The position numbers and the translations under genes were made by a program. Positions 44,023-55,570 of a stretch of DNA of 64,000 nt are shown piece after piece (the first letter of the stretch is position 1; each line of letters opens with the position of its first letter). The stretch spans positions 62,001 through 126,000 of the forward strand of contig JABYQU010000045.1 in assembly GCA_022264855.1 (NCBI GenBank), read 5' to 3'. Below the pieces are notes generated by a model. The model worked only from the letters and a program-made list of their open reading frames with translations. It was not told where the DNA came from and searched no databases. The stretch is from Lenzites betulinus (Eukaryota > Basidiomycota > Agaricomycetes > Polyporales > Polyporaceae).

Positions 44023-47000
44023 GACGTTCGTGAGTGGAGGTGGGAGGCAAGCGGGGAGCGGTGCGGGGGATGTGAGATGGCACTGGAAGAATGGGAAGCG
44101 AGACGAGGGCTCAAATATACACAAGGGCGAACGGTGGCAGTCACAGACTTGAATATCTGGAAGGCAGGAACCGAATCAACGTACGACCGACAGCGGCGGG
44201 GAGCGATGCTGAGGGAGACAGGAGATGGTTGCGAGGCCGAGGCTGCGCTTATATACAGTCGTGCACAGGACCGACCGGTCCCCTGTGGATCGAACGGAAA
44301 CCGACAGCAACAGGAGTTGTAGCAACCGGAATCTAGACTGTCGGTCTTCCGCGAGCGATGATCAGAGGAACCGCCCCAATTATGCAAGATCGTGCGCGCC
44401 GTAACGATCAGGCTTCGACGGCCGCAGCGTATCAGACGCGAGAGACCAGAGGACCCCCGACAACCGCCCAAAATGCCTGATGACGCCGACCGCGATTTTG
44501 CCCAAAATGTCCGGGGTCAACAGGCCTGTTAGACGCCCACTTTTGTCCGGATAAAATCAGGCTTTCGGCCCCCAAAAAGCTAGAAAATGTCCGAAATCCG
44601 GCGCTTAACCACCACAGGCATGATTTTCGGCGCTCAATGTGTGTTTAGCGCCCGCTTGGGCCGAACCTGATGGCTCTTTTTGGCATCCATGTCCGGACCA
44701 TTCCACAGGCCTTTGGGCGTCTAAGCCCTGTTTTGTCCGGATGCGAGCAGGCATACCCCCTCCAGAACCCGAGATATTGTCCGGACGGTCATCAGGGATA
44801 TCCTCCCATTGTCAGGGGTCCTGAGACCAGTGTGTATAATTGCCGCACAGCGTGAGCGCGCGCGAAGGCTGGAACCAGGGCCCTGAAGCGTACACGACGC
44901 ACCGTCACTCGAGAGTGGGAATCCGGTCGCGTTTCCCGCGCGCATGCACGCACGGCCAATCACCGCATCCCGAATATTGCTTTTCGACATATTCCTGAGG
45001 TAAAGCAGACATGATTAGCGGACGCCCGCGCCCTGGCGGACTCGCCTGGGATTGGCCACTTCCTTCTCGAACGCCCGCGCGGCCGCGTGTTGGAGGCGTG
45101 TTCGCCCTTTTAGGGCAGGCGCACCAGGCGCGTTTGCCCATTGCAGCGTTTGCCGACGCAAGCGGCGGCGCGGGAAGCATGCCCTCCCGAGGCTGAAATA
45201 ATACCAGCCGGTCTGCAGACCGCGCTGGATTGTCACCCTCAAACACTGCTGCATCCCCGAGGCTCGCTCTGTGCCGCGTCCGCGGCCTCGCGCCCGATAA
45301 GGGGCGCAGCAAGCAACACCGAGCAGAGTTGGCAGGGGAAGTGCTGGGAACAGGGCACCGCGCGATCTGCGCTCTCGCACACCCGGAAACGACGTGCATT
45401 TGCCACCGCTCGCGCTGGGAGAATTGCGCGAACCCGCGCTGGCTACGGTCGGCTCAGAGCTGCCTCTAGCGCGGGGCGCCTAACGCCGCCTTGAGAGCGA
45501 CACGACACCATCGGACGTACGAGATTCCCCGGGTGGGGTCGGGGTCCAGTCGGCTGCGATGGATATGCCATAACGAGGCGGGCACCGGGCCCAGGCCACG
45601 GAGTGCAAACCCTCAAATCGGGCATGAGGAGAGAGGCGAGATGCAGATTTTAGATGCCGCATGTAAGATGGGACAAGATCTGACTCCGCACCTTACGGTA
45701 GCAGATGCACGACATCACACTCGTCGTGTCTTCCGCCGGGAACTGCCCGCGAGGCCTGGGGAGTGTGGCCGATAACAACCATTCACTTCAAACCGCGATA
45801 GACGTTGACAGCAGTGTGCGCAGTTCCCCCACGGCCGGGCGGGAAGGCTACCTTCCGCCGTGTGGCTGGACGGATAGTGCGAGGCGAGCCGCGGGCGAAA
45901 CTGTGGTGCATGTGTCAAGGCAGCACCTCGAGTGCGAGGCGACGTACGCGACGACACACATTAGCGCAGAGGGCTGGGCTAGACCGCGGACCCGTCCTGC
46001 AGCGGCGGGCAGCGTGGCGGGCGAGCGCGTTTCGTACGCGGAAATGACTGCACTCGAGGCGGAATCCGCTCGCGTGCAAGCTCCTGGAAGACCCGAAGCA
46101 GTGTGGGCGGTGTCGGACTAAGACCCAGAGAACGAACCTTGTGCACCGTGTTGCGGTAACGGCATGCGCCAGCGCCGGCGTCCTCGGGGCCCCCGCGATC
46201 GAACGGCCTCTGACGTTGCGCTGGTGCTGACGGAGAGTCTGGTTGCGTTCGGGCTGCTTTCGTGGGCTCCGTGGACGATGAGCCACAGACACGTTGTACG
46301 GACTGTGCCCCCAAGCTATGTCAGACTGAATGATTACGACACCGTCCGGAGTCTTTGGGAGGCTTCTGAAAGTCCGATGGCAGACGGGACGGAAGAAGTT
46401 TTCTCAGCATCATCCCCCGACGGAAGGCAGCGTGGGCGCCTGCACGATAACGACCTAGGAGAGAGCGGGGGCGCGAGCAGACAAGACGCACCATATGAGC
46501 GCTACAGGATGCCAGGTGTCTGCGCGCGTAAAGATTGGAGGCGTGCATGCTGAAGTTTCGCCGAGTACGGTGCAGACGATCAGCCACAATCTCCAGTATA
46601 GAATGATGCGTGCCTCAGAGAACACGAGAAGCTCCTGTGCATGGTAGCCGAGTGTATTGGTCCAGCCCTCGGGGATTGCATGCGCGATGGTGGGGTAAAT
46701 TCATTTGGCTACAGTTGCTCTGCGGAGCCTCTTTGTCTCATTCCATAGCCTGAAGCGTATAGGCTGTTGACAGATGGATACAGGAGATACACTCTGATAC
46801 AGCCGTCAGAGCCTCGTCAACGATCGGGAGGAACTCTACACACCGCGGAGCGTACGAACGTGCGTTTTGCGTCGGAGCGCGCTGCAACATATCGCTGCAA
46901 GAGAACGCTGAATTGATAAGCAATTATTGTTTGAGTGTGCATTCCTCCATGCCTGCCTCACCGTTGCTGTCCGGTGGGTTCAGGGTGTCGAAGAGCGCCT

Positions 47001-47317
47001 GACCGCACGGCCAGCGTCATTCCCGCTTGCCGCTATCGAGGAAGCATGAGCATATCCGATGCGTAAACGTGCTCTTCTGAAAATACGCACCACGCGACAT
47101 GGATATCTGGATACTGAAGCCGAGGACTCTAGTGTTGCCTCACACAAGTCTCGCCGGGGACTAGTAGCTGCGTCGCCCATCAGGTACCCGATGGGACAAC
47201 GCTTCCCACCGCTGCGGGGACTTGCTGGCTACTCTCCACATATGAGCTATAGCCACTCCCAGAGGGGCGAGATGTCCTCGCGCCTGCTTTCCAGCATCAC
47301 TCAGCACGTCTCATGTC
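44023..47317. other. Gene-poor region with degenerate repeats
   Basis: Many short GC-rich ORFs are present on both strands but none shows a recognisable domain, splice-linked exons or low stop density over more than about 130 codons. The part at 44480-44830 is a degenerate direct repeat (separate entry). The high density of CG dinucleotide-rich words and absence of genes suggest decayed intergenic or transposon-derived DNA. Confidence 0.4.
44480..44830. repeat. Degenerate direct repeat of about 190 bases with recurring TGTCCGGA motif
   Basis: The word tgtccgg or a close variant occurs at about 44506, 44545, 44587, 44690, 44735 and 44773. The block around 44543 (ttttgtccggat, then atcaggct, then ccccaaaaagctagaa, then atgtccg) matches the block around 44733 (ttttgtccggat, then gagcaggc, then ccctccagaacccgag, then ttgtccgg) at a spacing of about 190 bases. 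aggcctg/aggcctt precedes both. Confidence 0.55.
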
Positions 47318-48605
47318 CTACGTGAGAGGGCATCCTGGCTCGTATGCTTTACGAAGCCACTGCGGCAGTCCGTCCATCGAGCAGGAGGCCGGCCACCCGA
47401 TTGCTGAAGACACTTGATATGATGAAACGTAGGCAAGGCATATCAAGGCGATATCTCCGCAACTGAGCGAGCTATCTTGCGCATACCCTCGGGCTTGATG
47501 AACCTGTACTTGGCTGTTGGTCATCGTTGGATGTATTCGATTACATCGAACGTACCTTCTATCAGAATCTTTGCAATCACGATGATGCAGCGTATGTCCC
47601 TCATGTTCACAGGATTGAATAGACGGACAGCGTGATTCTCCAACATGAACTCTCCGTGTCCGGCCAAAGTTCTTAGCATGCACAAACGCAATCGCCATGA
47701 ACGCACTTACCTCCGCAGGCTACTTGTTCCCAATCACAGATTTCGCCACCGTGGCGAGACTGCGCCCCTGCAGCATTAACATACGTTCTAGCGGCACGTT
47801 GCGGCACACATGATACGGAGATCTTCGCTTTTGAGATTTGCATTCACGGGTGACCGCTGCACTGGGTCTACCGCACCCTGAGATTCGTGAGTTGTGCTGT
47901 GATGTCAATGGTCACATGGGCATCATTCGGTACGCGAAGCAAAGGGGCGCACCGGAGGGGACCGTAGAGCCGAAGGTGAAGAGAGGGGGGCGCTCGCATT
48001 CTCATCATCTTCATAGAGCGGGTCGATTTCGTCGAGAGCAGATCACTCTTCATCACGAGCACGGGCTGGGCGAAACGCAATTTGAAGCGCAAGTAGCATA
48101 ATGATTTGGGTATGTGCGTAGTAGCGATTGCAGTAGATCATACATTGATGCCTGGGACATGATTGGGGTACTTACTGAGTTATGGGGACGTCCCGTATCG
48201 TTAATCGAAGAGGAACTTGGGATCGTGCAAGCAGTGGCCTCCCGAGCGAATGAGAGCACTTGCGACTCGGTGCGACCGTAGAGCCAAGTTGAGTGACCAG
48301 ATGAAGGCAGGGCGCATATATGCATGGGCCCAAGTCTGTGTCGACAGTAGGGAGGCTGCAACCAGAGAGAACTCCGTTGCAGAAGCAGGCAGTCGATGCA
48401 TACACAGGCGGGGGACGGCGTGCACGGGTTGGTGGTCGAGAACAAGGCACTCAGAAAGTATGTCTTTACGCCGAATTTCTAGCAGGATGCTGCGTCCGAG
48501 CAAACATCGGGCGCGGTACAATTTATTCACGATGAACGTGCGCCACAAGCATACGATCGAGGGCATTGACTGGCAGAGAGCAAAATAGAAGCTATTGAAC
48601 TCCAA
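47318..48605 (-). other. Possible unidentified gene or gene remnant
   Basis: Several minus-strand segments read like protein and are edged by plausible splice sites: SQVPLRLTIRDVPITQ before a gtaagt donor near 48177, CRNVPLERMLMLQGRSLATV near 47720-47820, LAGHGEFMLENHAVRLFNPV and NMRDIRCIIVIAKILIEG at 47550-47690, and RFIKPEGMRKIARSVAEISP near 47450-47510 after an acag acceptor. They do not join into one clean frame and no family was recognised. This could be a real multi-exon gene, a local pseudogene or transposon debris. Confidence 0.25.
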
Positions 48606-49391
48606 GGACAGGAATATAAGACTGCTCGGACTTACTTCACTTTGGAATCATTCTCGCTCTTCCTCCATGCCCACTAGCTATTGCCCGGCGCGACATTGCA
48701 GTATGCGGACAGTGAGCAAGATTGATCCGCGGAGGCGCGCAAACCCCACCCATTTCTTAATTCTTGGGTGAGACGATCCCCTCCAGTACGTTATCAAAGC
48801 AACATGTGCACTCAGACACAGACAAAGCAGCAGCCAGCGTCGAGAGCGCGAAGAAAGTGGTGGTCGTGGTCGAGAGGGAGGAGCGCGCTAGAGCAATGGA
48901 GAACTCCGCGTACGTTGTGCCCGCAAAGGCCCGCGGCGCTGGATTCCGCCCCGGCCTTGCTAAGCTTGGTCGTTGTCTAGACCGCCGAGGCTGCCGTCCT
49001 GGCCCAGACCTCGGCCGTGGCATCACGGCTCCCAACGCCCCCCGCACTCCTCCTCGCCGACTCCGACGACGGTGAAACGGCTCTTGCGCGGTCTGAGATT
49101 GACATCGCCCTCTCTTCGTCCACCCAGGTGAGTTGTGCTCTCCCTGATTGGCCCTTCATCATGCGGTGTTGACAGAGTCTACAGCCTCCGCACACGTTCG
49201 ACAGAAGTCGCCACACATATGGGACTCACTACCATCCGCGATATCATCGCTGAGCTCAACAGACAGGCCGCCGAACACCAGGTCCACCGACTGCTCCTCA
49301 TTAAGCAGATTACCACCGACCCCACATACCAGGCAGGTCCCTTGTCGTTCCTTCTCAAACCAATCGTATGTAACAGCCACTCTCTGCGCAG
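48606..49391. other. Uncertain 5' region of the F-box-like gene
   Basis: Open plus-strand segments here look like N-terminal exons of the following gene: LADSDDGETALARSEIDIAL ending at a possible donor at 49130, and IIAELNRQAAEHQVHRLLLI near 49240-49310, similar to the coiled segment that precedes F-box domains in many agaricomycete proteins. I could not find splice sites that join them in phase to the exon at 49392. Confidence 0.35.
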
Positions 49392-50861
49392 CGCGAAATT
49401 AAGCGCATCCAGCAGTCCCATGGCTGGGACGTCTTCCACAGCGCCCCCGATGGCTGGCGTGTTATGCTCGAGCCCTCGTCCGACGCGGACAGCCCACATT
49501 TTAGCCCGTCCATCAACACGCTCATGAACGAGGTACACATGAACGAGGCATCGCTCTCCTGCATTCGCGCCAAGATCGAGGCCCTCTCCACATTTCTCCT
49601 CCCTGTCTTCCGCCTTCCGCCAGAGGTCCTTGTACTCATCTTCAAAGCAGGCGGACGCATGCCGCACGACGGCCCAGTCACCGAGTCGTCAATTCCGAGG
49701 CCGTTCCCGCTCGTCGTTGCTTCGGTCTCCCGACAATGGCGTGAAATCGCCGTCAACAATCCCGATCTATGGACGAACGTCGTAATCAAGCATCCTCGGC
49801 CGTACGGTTGGATTCCCCTTTGCTTACAGCGGTCGTGCGGACAGCCAATAGACATCACGATCGACTGTCGCAGTACGAGTCTGCTCACCGCGCCTGTAGT
49901 CGAAGCGATAATGGTCAGATTAATGCCCCACGTACACCGATGGCGACGTTTCGCCTTGATGACATCTGACCCAGCGACAGTCCTCACGATCGGGCGACAG
50001 CTTGCGGACGCCCGAGCCCCCGAGCTACGGCATCTCCAACTTTCTCTGAGTGGGTCATCAGGCAACCAAGAAGTCCTACTACACGACATCCTCCAGGGCG
50101 GTGCCGAAGCGCTCTCCTCCGTTCGATTCGACTCCCTCGCAACCCCGTGGGGTTCCCCGCCGCTCATCAACCTTACGACTCTGGACCTGCGGTGGCTCTG
50201 GCTTCGCACACGGCTGCAATATGACCAGTTCCGGGACATGCTGGCGGCCTCTCCCCGACTCCGAGCGCTCATCCTGCGTGGGACTTACATCCACCTACAC
50301 TCCGGACGAACTTACCCCCCGCTGGCCATCCCGACGCTGCGATACCTCGAGCTCTCGGGAGATACTGTCTGCCGGATGTCCTCGCTGCTGTCCACGCCCG
50401 GGCTGGAGGAGCTGACGCTTGCGAACCTGGACGAGACGGAGTTCCGCGAGTTCGTCGACTCGCTCGAGGACGGGCGCGACGGCGGCCGGTACCCGGCGCT
50501 CCACGCGCTCTCGCTGCTGAACGCGAGCATGTGCACCCCGACGCGCCGGTTCATGCTCGCGCTGCCGACGATCACGCACCTGACGGTGATCAACTCGGCG
50601 ACGGCGAAGTTCCTCGAGCTCTTCCGCAAGGAGCACGCCGAGGACGGGCTGCTGAGCTGGCCGCGCCTGCGCAAGCTCACGCTCGTCGACGACGTCGACT
50701 ACTTCCTGCTGTACGGCGTCGTGAAGGAGCGCGCGGCGCTGCACCTCCCGCTCGAACGGCTCATCCTCAATGCGCCGTTCATCCATGACGACTACCTGGT
50801 CTCGACCCTCGAGGAGTACGTGGACGTGGACATCGTGAAGGACGTAGACCTTGACCATTGA
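49392..50861 (+). CDS. F-box-like/LRR-type protein (main exon)
   Basis: A single long exon of 489 codons after an acceptor at 49391 (ctgcgcag). It reads REIKRIQQSHGWDVFHSAPD, then FLLPVFRLPPEVLVLIFKAG, the core of the F-box-like domain as found in the large agaricomycete F-box family, followed by SVSRQWREIAVNNPDLWTNV. The rest holds leucine-rich segments of LRR type (LINLTTLDLRWLWL, SPRLRALILRGTYI, TLRYLELSGDTV, TPGLEELTLANLDE, ALHALSLLNASM, TITHLTVINSA, RLRKLTLVDDVDY). Such proteins are substrate receptors of SCF ubiquitin ligases. The gene starts upstream or at the in-frame ATG at 49464; the N-terminus is uncertain. The region from about 50400 on is much more GC-rich than the beginning. Confidence 0.8.
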   Translation, partial: REIKRIQQSHGWDVFHSAPDGWRVMLEPSSDADSPHFSPSINTLMNEVHMNEASLSCIRAKIEALSTFLLPVFRLPPEVLVLIFKAGGRMPHDGPVTESSIPRPFPLVVASVSRQWREIAVNNPDLWTNVVIKHPRPYGWIPLCLQRSCGQPIDITIDCRSTSLLTAPVVEAIMVRLMPHVHRWRRFALMTSDPATVLTIGRQLADARAPELRHLQLSLSGSSGNQEVLLHDILQGGAEALSSVRFDSLATPWGSPPLINLTTLDLRWLWLRTRLQYDQFRDMLAASPRLRALILRGTYIHLHSGRTYPPLAIPTLRYLELSGDTVCRMSSLLSTPGLEELTLANLDETEFREFVDSLEDGRDGGRYPALHALSLLNASMCTPTRRFMLALPTITHLTVINSATAKFLELFRKEHAEDGLLSWPRLRKLTLVDDVDYFLLYGVVKERAALHLPLERLILNAPFIHDDYLVSTLEEYVDVDIVKDVDLDH

Positions 50862-51149
50862 CGACCCATATAGCTGTATCCGTAGTGTACCACTCCTTCC
50901 GCATTCCATGTCCTGTTCGTTACATCATGTCTCTCGTTGCCCACACCTCACCTTTCGCAGGGCATGTGTTTCATTTGGATACGTGGCTCACTACCATAGG
51001 GTCTTCCTGGGCTATGCACACCCATGTATTTTATGTCAAGTTCCCGTTCCCCATGCTATCTGTACACGTTTACACGTCGTGAATATAACTAGTCATCGTA
51101 TGACGCATGCGTGACGCGTGTGATAGGGTGCGCTATATCCTCGGGAGCT
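50862..51149. other. Convergent intergenic spacer
   Basis: 3' flanks of the F-box-like and GH5 genes. No feature seen. Confidence 0.4.
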
Positions 51150-53196
51150 TCATCGAGAGACTGCGGCAGCCAGGTCGGCGCCTCCTGCACGCAGGCCCTG
51201 GGCAAAGCCATGTTCTGCCCAGCTTTGTGTTCAGCGCATCATTGCACTCGGAGAAATCATGCAGACGCACCAAACTCCCACAGGTTGCTCCCACCTTTCT
51301 CCGCGGCGTGCTCGCTGACGCGCCGTTTCTTCCATGGGCCTACAAACCCGATCTCCTCGATGTAGGTTCCCCTCCGAGTCGAGGGTGCGAGGGACGCGAA
51401 AAGATAGGCGTCGTCCCACCCTCGCGTGAAGCCCTCCGCGAACCGCCAATGCTCGTAGTTCCCCGGGAACTGTTGCCAGTATCCGGAGTGTTCACCTAAA
51501 AACACACCATCGATCAGCGCGAGAGATGAAGACCACGTGAGCAGAGTCATACCCAAAGCACCATCCCGCGCCAGATCTCTGCGTGATTCACTCTCCCCGA
51601 CGTCCTTTACACCTCCTACAGCATGCCTCCTGGACGACTCGACGGGAAACACGCCAGCGTCCACCGCATCGCGGAATGACCAACCGGTGTCGCCCCCGCT
51701 TTCTTTCTTGTACGTCCAGAAGAACCACCCCGCGCAGTGACGCGCGTATAGGCCCAGCTGCGCTTCGACAAACTCACGCTTCGCCGCCCGCTCGTCCCCC
51801 GCGCCATGCAACGACCCCGGGTTGAGCGCGGCGGACCACTCGCCCACGACGAGCGCCCCGCCCGCGCCCTCCAGCTCTCCCGCGACACGAGCGAACATCT
51901 GCGGGGTCCCTTCTCCCCCCTCGCGCAGCCGCCTCGCGTGCTCCGACGCGGGCGCCGCGGTGTCCTCCGACGTGAAGCAGCGGTACAGATGATGGTCAAG
52001 CACGACGAACCGCGCAGCCCCGCCCTCCAGCTCTGCCTTGAGGAAGCCCGCATACTCGTCCGTGCACCACGCGTCGCCGACGTACAGCGGCAGCCCCGGA
52101 TCGATCGCGTGCACCGCGCGGAACGCGTCCCGGTACCACGCCTTCAGCGCCGCGCCGTGCCCGCCGGGCTGCGGCTCGTTCAGGAGCTCGACGCCAACGA
52201 GGTTCGGGAGCGGGGGATCATGTGCGCGCGCGAAGGCGGTCAGGTGCGCGACGAACGCGGCGAGGATGTGGGTCGTGCGCGCCATGTTCTCCGGGTGGGC
52301 GAAGAACGCCGGGTGGGGCGCGGACGTGCCCGAGTGCGCGTCCGCGTTCTGCTTCCCCGGCGCAGCGTGCAGATCTACAATGGCGGCGCGTCGCGGGGTC
52401 GCCAAGTACGTTCGGGTCAGGTGCGCGCGCGCGCGCGCGGGGACTCGGAGACAGCAGGCGTCACGTACCGAACAGCACGCCGATCCCAGATCGATGTGCG
52501 CTCGCGAGCGCGTTCGTCACCCTCGCCCATGCCCCGGCGAAGATGGGTGCGAGATTGGCGAAATCGGTGCCGTCGAGCACGGAGGGATCCGCCCCGCAGA
52601 TATGGTAGTACCCGATCTACGCGCGGGGTCAGTTCGACGCAGCTCGGGTATATGGCGATCGTCTCCACAGAAGCAGCAGCAGCAGCAACGATGAAAGACC
52701 GAGATGAACGCAGAGTCTATACTCAATCGGGTGCCGATACGGGGGGCGCGAGCGGGAGATTGAGGTGGAGAGATAGCCTCACGGGAATGCGGACTGTGTT
52801 TATGCCCTTCTCCGCGAGCCAGGCCCAATCGGCGTCGGTGATCCAGGTGTCCCAGTGGTGCTCCAGGGTCTCCTGTGCGTGCGTACCAGTGGCGATGTCG
52901 AGATCGCTCTGCGCAGGGCTTGCTGCGCCGTGGAAAGGAGAGTCTGATATCCACCTCTCGAGCACAAACCAAGACCCTGAATACGTTCAGCGTCTGCACC
53001 AACCCTGACAACTGCTCTGCAGCCCACCTAGATTAACTCCGCGCTGTTTACGGTAGCGGTACCAGTCGTTATCATTGGGAAAGGGTCCCCATCGAGAAGC
53101 TGGGCCCGACTCTAGTGCGACCACAAAGGCCGCATCATGGGTTTCGGGCTCAGTATGTTCGAGGTGTTGCTTAACCTTGTGTATGAACTTTCGCAT
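51150..53196 (-). CDS. Glycoside hydrolase family 5 beta-glucosidase/exo-glucanase-like protein
   Basis: Starts at 53196 (MRKFIHKVKQHLEHTEPETH) without a signal peptide. Exons encode WYRYRKQRGVNLG, the split start of the GVNLGGWFVLERW motif, then WISDSPFHGAASPAQSDLDI, HWDTWITDADWAWLAEKGIN and TVRIPVRL. After introns at about 52440-52720 come IGYYHICG and VLFDLHAAPGKQNADAHSGT. The acid/base Glu is in NLVGVELLNEPQPGGHG, then LYVGDAWCTDEYAG and VVLDHHLYRCFTSED, and the nucleophile Glu is in GALVVGEWSAALNPGS, followed by GWFFWTYKKESGGDTGWSF. Further exons give EHSGYWQQFPGNYEHWRFAE and, after a final intron, EHGFAQGLRAGGADLAAAVS. Both catalytic Glu residues are present. The leaderless form resembles S. 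pombe exg3-type GH5 proteins and fungal steryl-glucoside-active relatives, so an intracellular glucoside substrate is plausible. An intron carries a (GC)n run near 52423-52439. Confidence 0.85.
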
Positions 53197-54487
53197 CGTC
53201 TTGCAAGGTTCGCTGCGTGCGGTACGAAGTCAAGCTTTCAAGCCCGAACGTGCTATCTCGTGCAAATCGCCACGCAAAGCAGAATTGGAGCTTGCACGTG
53301 AGCTTTGACGTCACATGAAGGATACGGACTTGGCGAACGGGGAATGGCGTGGTGCACGGGCGCTCGAATTTCGGGGGGTTCTGGCAGGTGAACGCAGAGG
53401 GAAACGTGTGCGATTCCAATTCAGCGGCGCTGTAGATGCTGCGCAACGGCGGGAGGTGAACGCAGAGGGAAACGTGTGCGATTCCAATTCAGGGGCTGAG
53501 ACGCGTTGGAGGTCCTTGTGGGTCCACGTCGTAAGCCTCCCGAACGGGGATGTTCGGGGGAAGACGCCCAGCGGTAGCCAGCGGACCCGTGGACGGCGAA
53601 GCGGGTTGTGGCAACGCCAGTGCGCACAACATCCCAATAGACACTCACCCCTGTTGGCCAGGCTCAGCACTAGATGCATCCACCGAAGAAAGGGCCAATG
53701 GCAAGGGGACCGAAGAAGGCCGAGGGCCGCCGTTATGGGAGGTCTCCGCGCCCTTGTTTAAGCGCATTCCGCCGCCCCAGACCGTTTTGATAAGATCCGA
53801 CGCTGCATGCGTACACATGGACCCATAAGCATTCTACAAATATGGAAATGAAGAGGAAAGAGCGGTTAATGGACTGATGATGGCGTCCGAGAGAGCTCCA
53901 TACCTGCCAGATTTCTATTGGAACGCGAGGCGGATTCCACCCCACTAACCACGGCTTTGACCGCCTTCTATCAGATATGCCCCACTTGAGGCTCGTATTT
54001 CATGATAAGTACTGGAAAACGGCAGTGGTGGTGGTGGGTGAAGAAGGAGATGGGGTAAGAGTGGATGCATCTGTCACTTGTTCTCCCATGCCAGAAAGCG
54101 CCCAACAGTACCGTATCCGGGTACGTCTGCGTACGGAGTCTCCCCATACTCTTCAAGGAGTTTATGATTGAACCTGTTGCCAGCGACCGCAGCGACGCGC
54201 GGGGGACACAGCCCAATTTAGGGCTCTTCATACACCCTCGTCTCTCAAATGTCACGATGTAGACATGATACATTCTCGAAATCACTATGATACATACAGC
54301 GCACTGGTTGCGTACTCTACCAACCATGGGCCTCTACAAACGGTCGCGAAATACATCTGGTCAGGCGTTATCGTTGTGTACAAGTCCGGTCGGAGATATG
54401 AGTACAAATGGAACGGAGCGATGGGTGCTGGATGTGCGGAAAACATGACACAAAGCATAAGGGGATCAGTACGGCGATAGCCTGCTT
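53197..54487. other. Intergenic region with a 39-base direct repeat
   Basis: No gene recognised. Contains the repeat pair at 53386-53492 and, upstream of the GH5 start, ordinary promoter-like sequence. Confidence 0.4.
53386..53492. repeat. Two perfect 39-base direct repeats, 68 bases apart
   Basis: The unit aggtgaacgcagagggaaac followed by gtgtgcgattccaattcag occurs at 53386-53424 and again at 53454-53492, with no mismatch. The 29 bases between copies differ. It suggests a recent local duplication or two binding sites for the same factor. Confidence 0.85.
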
Positions 54488-55570
54488 TCAAAGAGCGTGA
54501 GGGGCAAGCGGGGGGGTGAGGTCGGGGGTCCTATCACCGCCGTCCCATGTGAGTGCGAGAATGACGTCGTAGACGAGCTTCCCGTCTTCAGCGCGCAATA
54601 CAGGGCGCAGCCCCTCGAGATACAAGCCTTGATGGGGCTCCGCGGGCCAGAGGTCGACGCGCTCCCAGACTCCCTCGGGATTCCCATAAAGGCGAGCGGT
54701 CCGCGAGGCGACTGCGGCCTCATAGACGTGATTCGTGCGGGAGATGAAGGCGGTGCCGCGGCGCTCGTGAAGTTTGTCGCTGATGGCTAGGAGGATGTCG
54801 CGGACGCGCAGGCGGCGGCGGCGGTCGTTGACGACCCGGAGGACCTCGGCCTCGAAGTCGAATTCACCGGGCAGGGGAAGCATGGGGTGGAAACGCAAAA
54901 TGCAGCTTCTCGTGTCGTCGGTGAACGCTGACTCGTCAAGGTCGGGAATGTTGCGTGGAAGGGCCGCGCGACGAATTTCCCATTTAATAGGGAAGTGTCG
55001 TAGAACGGAAGCGAGAGGAGGGCCCGGGGGCAGCTCCGGCTCATCGTCGTCAGAATAGACATCGACATAGGCGGCAGCCGGGGGCGCGGGCGATGCGACG
55101 GTAGAGGTAGGGGTATTGACGCTAGAGATGTTGCTTAGCGGCAGGTCGATGCCGCTCAGAAGGGGATCGTAGAGGTGAGCGGGGGTCCTGGGGCCATGAA
55201 TGTCATCGTTTCCGTCAAACGGTGCAGGGTTGATGTGCAGATTGTCAAACAGGAGAGATTGAGGGTTGAATACGGGGCTAATTGGATGATCAGCACCGTA
55301 AATATCACTAACGGGGACATAGCTGTACCTCGACACCGGGGCCTCATCCGGAGATACCTCTTTCTGCTCTGCAAAAAGGAGCGGGGCAAGGGTTTGTGCT
55401 TGGATACCCTCAGTGTCTCTGAGAGGTGCATGGGCGGGGTCGGGGAAGGAGTGGGCAGGGGGGTGGTGGGGAGCAGGTGAAAGCGGGGGGGCCGGAGGCG
55501 ACGACGTTAACGAGTCAGGTGGGGAGGATTGATCCAAAAAACGGAGATGCTTTGTATGCTTAGAGGGCAT
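54488..55570 (-). CDS. DUF6699-like protein, copy C
   Basis: An intronless 360-residue protein from ATG at 55570 (MPSKHTKHLRFLDQSSPPDS); the ORF is open upstream to an ATG at 55678, which is less likely. Residues 1-200 are Pro/Ser/Asp-rich and disordered (PPAPPLSPAPHHPPAHSF). The C-terminal domain reads LRHFPIKWEIRRAALPRNIP, LDESAFTDDTRSCILRFHPM, FDFEAEVLRVVNDRRRRLRV, RDILLAISDKLHERRGTAFI, VYEAAVASRTARLYGNPEGV, WERVDLWPAEPHQGLYLEGL and RPVLRAEDGKLVYDVILAL. The strand order (IKWEIRR, the ILRF strand, LRVRDILLAI, then AxxxRxxRL and VDLWP) follows DUF6699 or a closely related fold. The match is weaker than in copies B, D and E. Confidence 0.6.
   Translation of the reverse strand: MPSKHTKHLRFLDQSSPPDSLTSSPPAPPLSPAPHHPPAHSFPDPAHAPLRDTEGIQAQTLAPLLFAEQKEVSPDEAPVSRYSYVPVSDIYGADHPISPVFNPQSLLFDNLHINPAPFDGNDDIHGPRTPAHLYDPLLSGIDLPLSNISSVNTPTSTVASPAPPAAAYVDVYSDDDEPELPPGPPLASVLRHFPIKWEIRRAALPRNIPDLDESAFTDDTRSCILRFHPMLPLPGEFDFEAEVLRVVNDRRRRLRVRDILLAISDKLHERRGTAFISRTNHVYEAAVASRTARLYGNPEGVWERVDLWPAEPHQGLYLEGLRPVLRAEDGKLVYDVILALTWDGGDRTPDLTPPLAPHAL

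Noticed and set aside
51806..53008. 400-codon plus-strand ORF
   Set aside because: Antisense to the GH5 gene, whose catalytic motifs are all on the minus strand.
53386..53492. Direct repeats considered as a CRISPR-like array
   Set aside because: Only two units, in a fungal nuclear genome, with no further copies or associated genes.
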